Source of the DNA: Apostichopus parvimensis
Lineage: Eukaryota > Echinodermata > Holothuroidea > Aspidochirotida > Stichopodidae
Reading direction: 5' to 3'
Assembly (NCBI GenBank): GCA_000934455.1
Contig: KN882769.1
Coordinates: 217,686 to 239,973, forward strand
DNA: 22,288 nt
In this document: positions 12,601 through 18,600 of the stretch, piece by piece
How the letters are laid out: every line of letters begins with the position of its first letter
How positions within the stretch are numbered: position 1 is the stretch's first letter
Notes under the pieces: model-generated
Database searches by the model: none
What the model saw: the letters and a program-made list of their open reading frames with translations, nothing else
What the model was told of the DNA's origin: nothing
Position numbers and translations under genes: made by a program

Positions 12601-15600
12601 AAAAAAATTCATGCAGAAGATAAAACTTGCATAGTTACTTTTCATACCAACTATCAGCAGTGAGCAATGTGAAATCATCCATAAAGTCAGGTCACCAATT
12701 ATTTCAGTGTATTAGAGGATTTGCATAGGGTACACACAACACTGTTAAGAAATATGTCACAGTTCCTTTACACCTTTCATACACCTATATTATACTCATG
12801 TTTTCATGTATTCATGACATTTTTGGAAGGTGTAATATTATAGTTGAATGCACTTTAGCCTGAGCCTGAATGCCAACAGGCTTAGTGATATTTTGCCAAA
12901 TTTATATGAGATCATTTAATGTAAACAGTGCACACAAGGTTCCTATACTCAAACAAGGTGGATCCACATACCAAGAATGAACTTCATCCAGACTATACTT
13001 TTTAATTGTGTTTACATGCCAAGGTATCCCTTACCCCCCCCCCCCCCTTAAACACGCATACATGATCACCATCACATATAGTTCTTTTGATTTTGGCAAG
13101 GATAAGCAAAATGGTGAGAACTTACTTTCAGCAGCAATAAAAGATTGTCTGTTGTGCTGATCCTGTGTGAAAAGACAAAAGTTAAATATTAGCTGTAAGT
13201 GATGACAACAGCAGTCGGAATAGGGACTCAATATAACTAGGATTGAAGGTAAGGTAACATTACGAATTGCCTCTGATTGACAGAGCTTTTGAGCCTAGTG
13301 AATGCCTTTGTCTCACAGATTTTAAGATCCATTTCCCAAAAGTATGTAAGTGTATGAAATGAAGAAAAAAGTTCTGCTCTTTTTTTATCGTAAGACTTAC
13401 ACAGTAAGGATTTTTCTTCTCTTGAAATTGAAAAAATTGTGTCTTGAGTATTAAAAAGTTCTTCTTCAAATTCTGTTGCTGTTCTTATTTGTGCCTGGAA
13501 GTGTCATTTCAGGACTTTTAGGGGTGCTTTTAGCGAATGTTTTCTACGCTCAGCTACAACCACGGTGTGGCGTTGTTCATCTATAGTTGGCAATCATAAG
13601 TGCAAAAATGTGCTCATACGTAAATGATGTTATTAACTACATCTTCATTCTATTCCAGTCCAATGTCTTCTTAAAGCAATACTTTGAATAATGCTAACAG
13701 ATTGTTCAAAGATTTGGTTTGCTGCTAGCAGGGTAAATTGGTATTTGTAGCATCACTCCAATGCATATAGGTAGTACAACAACTAGCACATAAGAATGAG
13801 ATCCAAAGTTAAGTTTTGCCCTCTTGAAGACTGAACATAGTTGACACATTGACCCTCACATAAACCTTTGTGGAAATGTGAATGCTGCTAAACCAAATAC
13901 TGTAATGTCAGTAACTGTGGCAGTCATGCCTCTTGGGATGTCAAAATAGCATAAATCAACATTAGCTTTTTTCAACCCAAACTTGTTGCTTTTCACACAA
14001 AATGTTCAAAGTTGTGTGGAGAATGTGCGCTACTGTTCAACTTGGAAGATGTAACTCCCATTATACTAGTCAGATACCTGAGGATGGATGCATTGGCCTC
14101 TTATATCGCTTTATATCTGCTCACCAATGAACACCATGAAAAATAGCTTTGCTAGATTTGAAATAATGCAAGATGATGTTGTTTCTACAATTCTGTGACA
14201 ATCGCAAACAGATGTTGTTACCTGCAAGAAAATTGTTTAAATAAAGGAAGAAAGATTTGCTTTGGATGGCTTGCTTAAATATATTGTTTTTCATAGTAGC
14301 AGAAAATTCCTCTTGCATTATGTTCTGCTAAAAAGAAGATTGCTATAAGTTTAAAAGAACTCCATCTATAATAATGAAGGAGAATATGGATGCTTAGAAG
14401 AATTATGTACAAGTTCCAATGTTAAATGAAAGCAACTCTTGGCTCATATGAGCTATTACTCGATTAGTAAATGAACTACAAAAAGTTTGACAAGAGATAA
14501 AGAGTTAGTTCTCTGTTCAGGACCCATTGTCAACTATGAAACTTAAATGGTTAATAGAAACATCTTGACCATGCTGGCATTAGTAATACCTAAATTAGTC
14601 TTACAAAGCTCTATAAAACCAGAAGGTCTCTAAAAACTATAAATATATTGATATTTTTTAAAGGTATTATTAGCACTGTCACTCCCAAAGTGTTTAACAT
14701 CTAATATAGATTGTGTTACCATAATAAAACTAGCATTGTAGTAGTCGGAATGGTTGATAGAATCAAACACAAGTCTAACCCTAGAAGAATCATCTGCAAA
14801 GTAATATTTATAGACAATGAATGTAAAGACTTTAATTAACATAGGGAGAACACCAAAGCTAGAAACAGAACACTTTGAAACAAAGCATAGCTTAACAACA
14901 GTAAAGCTACACTATTACATATGCAAGTGTGCATTTACCTGCAAGAGTGGGTGGAGTGAGGGAAGACAGAAGGACGATAATGTGGTTTGGAGAAGTGATA
15001 TGGGTGAGGGAGGGAGGGAGGGAGACAGATAATGGGAAGGAAGGGGAAAACCCTGCAACAAGAGCAAAGTTGAAAGTAAATATGGAGATGATGAATGTAC
15101 AACACAGTTTTTGTTAGATTTGTGGGCCATTCCCTGATCTAGACATCACACGACAAAAGCTACAATCTTCTCAGTCACTATAAAAACAATTAGTAAATAT
15201 TGAATGGTCAACTGTCAAGAAACTACTTTACATCAATTTTATTAAAAAGTTAGTTCATAAGGAATGAGAGAACAAACCTAAGAATGGTTTAGTTTCAGGT
15301 ACGTCAAGTGCTGAACAAAGCTGATAACTTAAATTGCTACTACTGACAATAAGAAAATGTGATAGCAATGTTAAACTTACAAGGTAGAACATCTGGGTTA
15401 CGTCCTTTATAAACATTTTGCTTCTTCACAGCTTCTGTCCAGGGTTCAAGCTGACCCTGTGGTAAAGTCTGAATGTTAAAATAAAATGTTAAAATGCAGA
15501 CAAATTGACTGTTCTAATAAAAAGAAAAATCCTCATGCTACAGTAGGTTAGTAACATATTAACAATCTACCTTATGATGATATTGCAAACCGCCCTGTTC

Positions 15601-18600
15601 CTTACTTAATTTATTTTAATAGAACTTGCTCGTATTGGTCTTAACGCATTATTCTTTACATATAAAGTTGGTATCACCCAAATGACCTTCAGTAGACCAT
15701 TGGGATACATCTTTGTAGATATTTGAAGAAACATGATTTGGTATATTGTTGCTATGATGCTGAATTGTAGGAATGAAGGTGCATAAGCTGCAAAAATGGG
15801 GGCAATTGAGACAATTGTACAACATATTTTGCCTGAAAAGTGCAGCAATGGAATATCTAATTTAAGAGGCTTGGATTCTAGTGACAGACACTTTGGCAGC
15901 CTTTTCCTAAAAGTCTATCAGGTCTTTCTATGAAAAATTTAAGGTGAAATGACTGGCCAAAATCAAACAGAAATACATGTTTGTGCATACAGTATATGAA
16001 TTATGTTTACCCCTCATTTTGTGCATGGTTAATGCTATCAAAAATGAAATGTAAACAAACTGCAGCTTATTTAGAGTAATTCTACAGTATTAAATAAATG
16101 AACTAATTGTACCAAGGAAAGATGTTCTGGCTTTCATATTTTCTATTATCATTACTGTCAATTGTGAAGTTATATTTAATAGTACTAAAATATCCTACCC
16201 TGAATTCCATTTCCAGTGCATTCCTTCCACCAAGTCTCCTTTGATGAATGTATTCTGGGAGCTCCGAGACCTTGAAAGGAACTGGAGCCTTCTCCTGGCT
16301 ATACAAAGCTTGACTGTAATTTAACTCATCTGGCATATCCTCATAGATCACTTTGTCAAGATCCTGAGAGACATTAGGCTCAGGTAGAGCAGTATTTTGT
16401 TTAGGTATTGCAGTAACTTCATAGTCATAACTGCTTTCAACCTTTGAATCCGGCAGGGTCCGAGGGAGCTGGTCTAACTGTATCCCACCAGAGGCTTGTT
16501 TCTGTACTGGTTCATACGACAAAGCATCTACATTAGATGTTTGTTGTTCATTGACATACACAGTGCTTCTTGAAAGACCTGCAGAAGAAGAATCAAGTGT
16601 TGTAATCAATCCCTATCATAGTCACTAAATTTCAAGTTTCTCAACCTTTGCCTCAGAAATAATACACTGACTTGAATGTCATGTAAAATTCTGAAATGAC
16701 TCAACTCGACCATAATTTGAAGTGGTATGTTAAAACTCTGCCTTGGATACATTGCACAGAACATGAAATAAATGGTTTAGGAGCAATCTACCCAATTACC
16801 ACTATGAAAGATGAAATTATTCATGTATAGACATTTTCAGAGTTTGAATATTTGTTTGAAGTAATGGTAGCAACAGTCACAGTTATGTCCATATAAATAG
16901 TTCTATATAATGCATTGAAAGCTTAAAACCAAGTGTTAGACATACCTTCATTTTCGTAGTTCATGTCTGCTTTGTTACTTTGTCTCTTTTCACTGTCCGT
17001 TTGAGTTGATTTCCTGCAAGGTAGAAAAAAATGTGTAACGCTGTTCACCTCTCAAGTGACAGATCACAACCAGACTTCCACCCTAAACTAGTTACATGTA
17101 AACCACTTTTCGAATGTTGTTTAATAACTGATAGACATGCATAACACATGCTCTAAGTTACTAAAAGCTGAGTTTCTCAGCAACTTGTTAGTATTTTAAA
17201 ACTAAACATGGTATCAATATAGTTCTGTTCTCAGTAACTCTAAGTATCTCTGGTGAGATCTGGCTTTCATGCCTTGTTTACTTGATTTCCTGGTTGGGAA
17301 TAATACTTGAATGAATTGGTACACATGTATGCACTATGTGCAACTACAACCAATCAACCAACTGTCACTCAAACAAGTAACGACAAAAAGGTAAGACAAG
17401 AACATGAAATCATTCAGAAATGTATTCTGCAGAAAAACTGTTTTACTGAGCATAGGAATTTCTGCAGTGTTGCCTAAACATGTCAAGTTTTACAAGGTCT
17501 ACCATGAGTTAAGATATCGTTTAAACTCGCCTTCTGAGTATTACAACTACTGCAATGGACACTGCTAGGATGATGATGAACACAATGACAGTTAGTGCAA
17601 CCACCAGACCTGTTGTAAATAAAACAAATATTTTCAACAAAGTATGAGTGGTTTCTTAACAAATTTATATATCTTTCTTACAAATCACAACATTCTCTTA
17701 ACTGTTTACCTTTCACATTTATCGTATTATGTTATCATATAGAGTACTGTACATGGAATAACTCTGTGTGTTAACCCAATTATATAACACTTGTCAGAAA
17801 GTCAAAATAAGATCCAATTGAACAAACCTGTCATAGGAGATTGAGGCATTTCTGTGCTGTTGTCACTCTTTGTTATGAAGCTCTGGTAAGTGCTAGATTC
17901 ATAGCAATACTGTTAATAGAGGAAAGAACAACCAGGAAACATTATAATTACTTGGTAGTAAAGGTTGAATAATGGAAAAGAAACCATCCTACATGCTTAG
18001 AAGGTTATGGCTGTGACATACCAGCCTGCACAACACAGATTCGTAACAGTTTGTAGTGCATTAATGACTACTTGGTGAGAAGCTCATATCAACCAAAGAG
18101 CAGTGGGTGGGTCAGTAATGACATTGTCTACCATCAACATTTGCATATCAGGGAAATTAGTGTAATTTATTTATGTAGAGCTGCAAAAGCTGGAAAAAAC
18201 ATGCGTGAATAGTACTGTTCAGACATTCATTATATTAAACTAGATAAAATACAATGATTTACATTGTTAGTAAACTAAGTTATTTTGAAGAGGCAAACAT
18301 CCTGGACAATTTACCAAAAATACTAACCTCTCCATTGGTTGATAGTACATAGATTCGAAGGAAGATCCTGTAATTCTTTGCACTTTCCAGAGGATCATTT
18401 CTGGCAGTGAGAGTTTGACCAGAGACTAACTCAGAAGCTCGTTTCCTTCTGCTGTTTCCAGGCAACACACACATTGATTCCTGGTCGCGTCCTGCTCCTA
18501 TAATCACTGTAGATTTGTCACTGTACTCCTTACTGTAAAAGATTTAAGACACATTATATTTGTTATATGCAACTTATCTTATAGATTATAACAAATCAAT

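Larger units (their letters stand above)
10991..13125 (-). other. 2.1-kb intron between exons 9 and 10
   Basis: The intron contains a C14 run on the plus strand at 13034-13047 and the CGTATAA cluster at 11383-11524. A 191-codon open frame on the minus strand (11366-11941) overlaps that cluster and resembles no protein I know. No exon of the phosphatase is missing here, because FIAAE joins PSGDT directly. Confidence 0.6.

Noticed and set aside
14121-14222. Possible D1 exon behind a tttcttgcag acceptor (minus strand), with a segment recalling IRVRLS
   Set aside because: Its end phase cannot join exon 9, while the exon at 14720-14793 carries the true YDSSRV and DYYNAS motifs in the right phase.
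14573-14590. Minus-strand reading ITNAS, like YINAS
   Set aside because: The frame stops soon after, there is no donor, and the real motif was found in exon 8.
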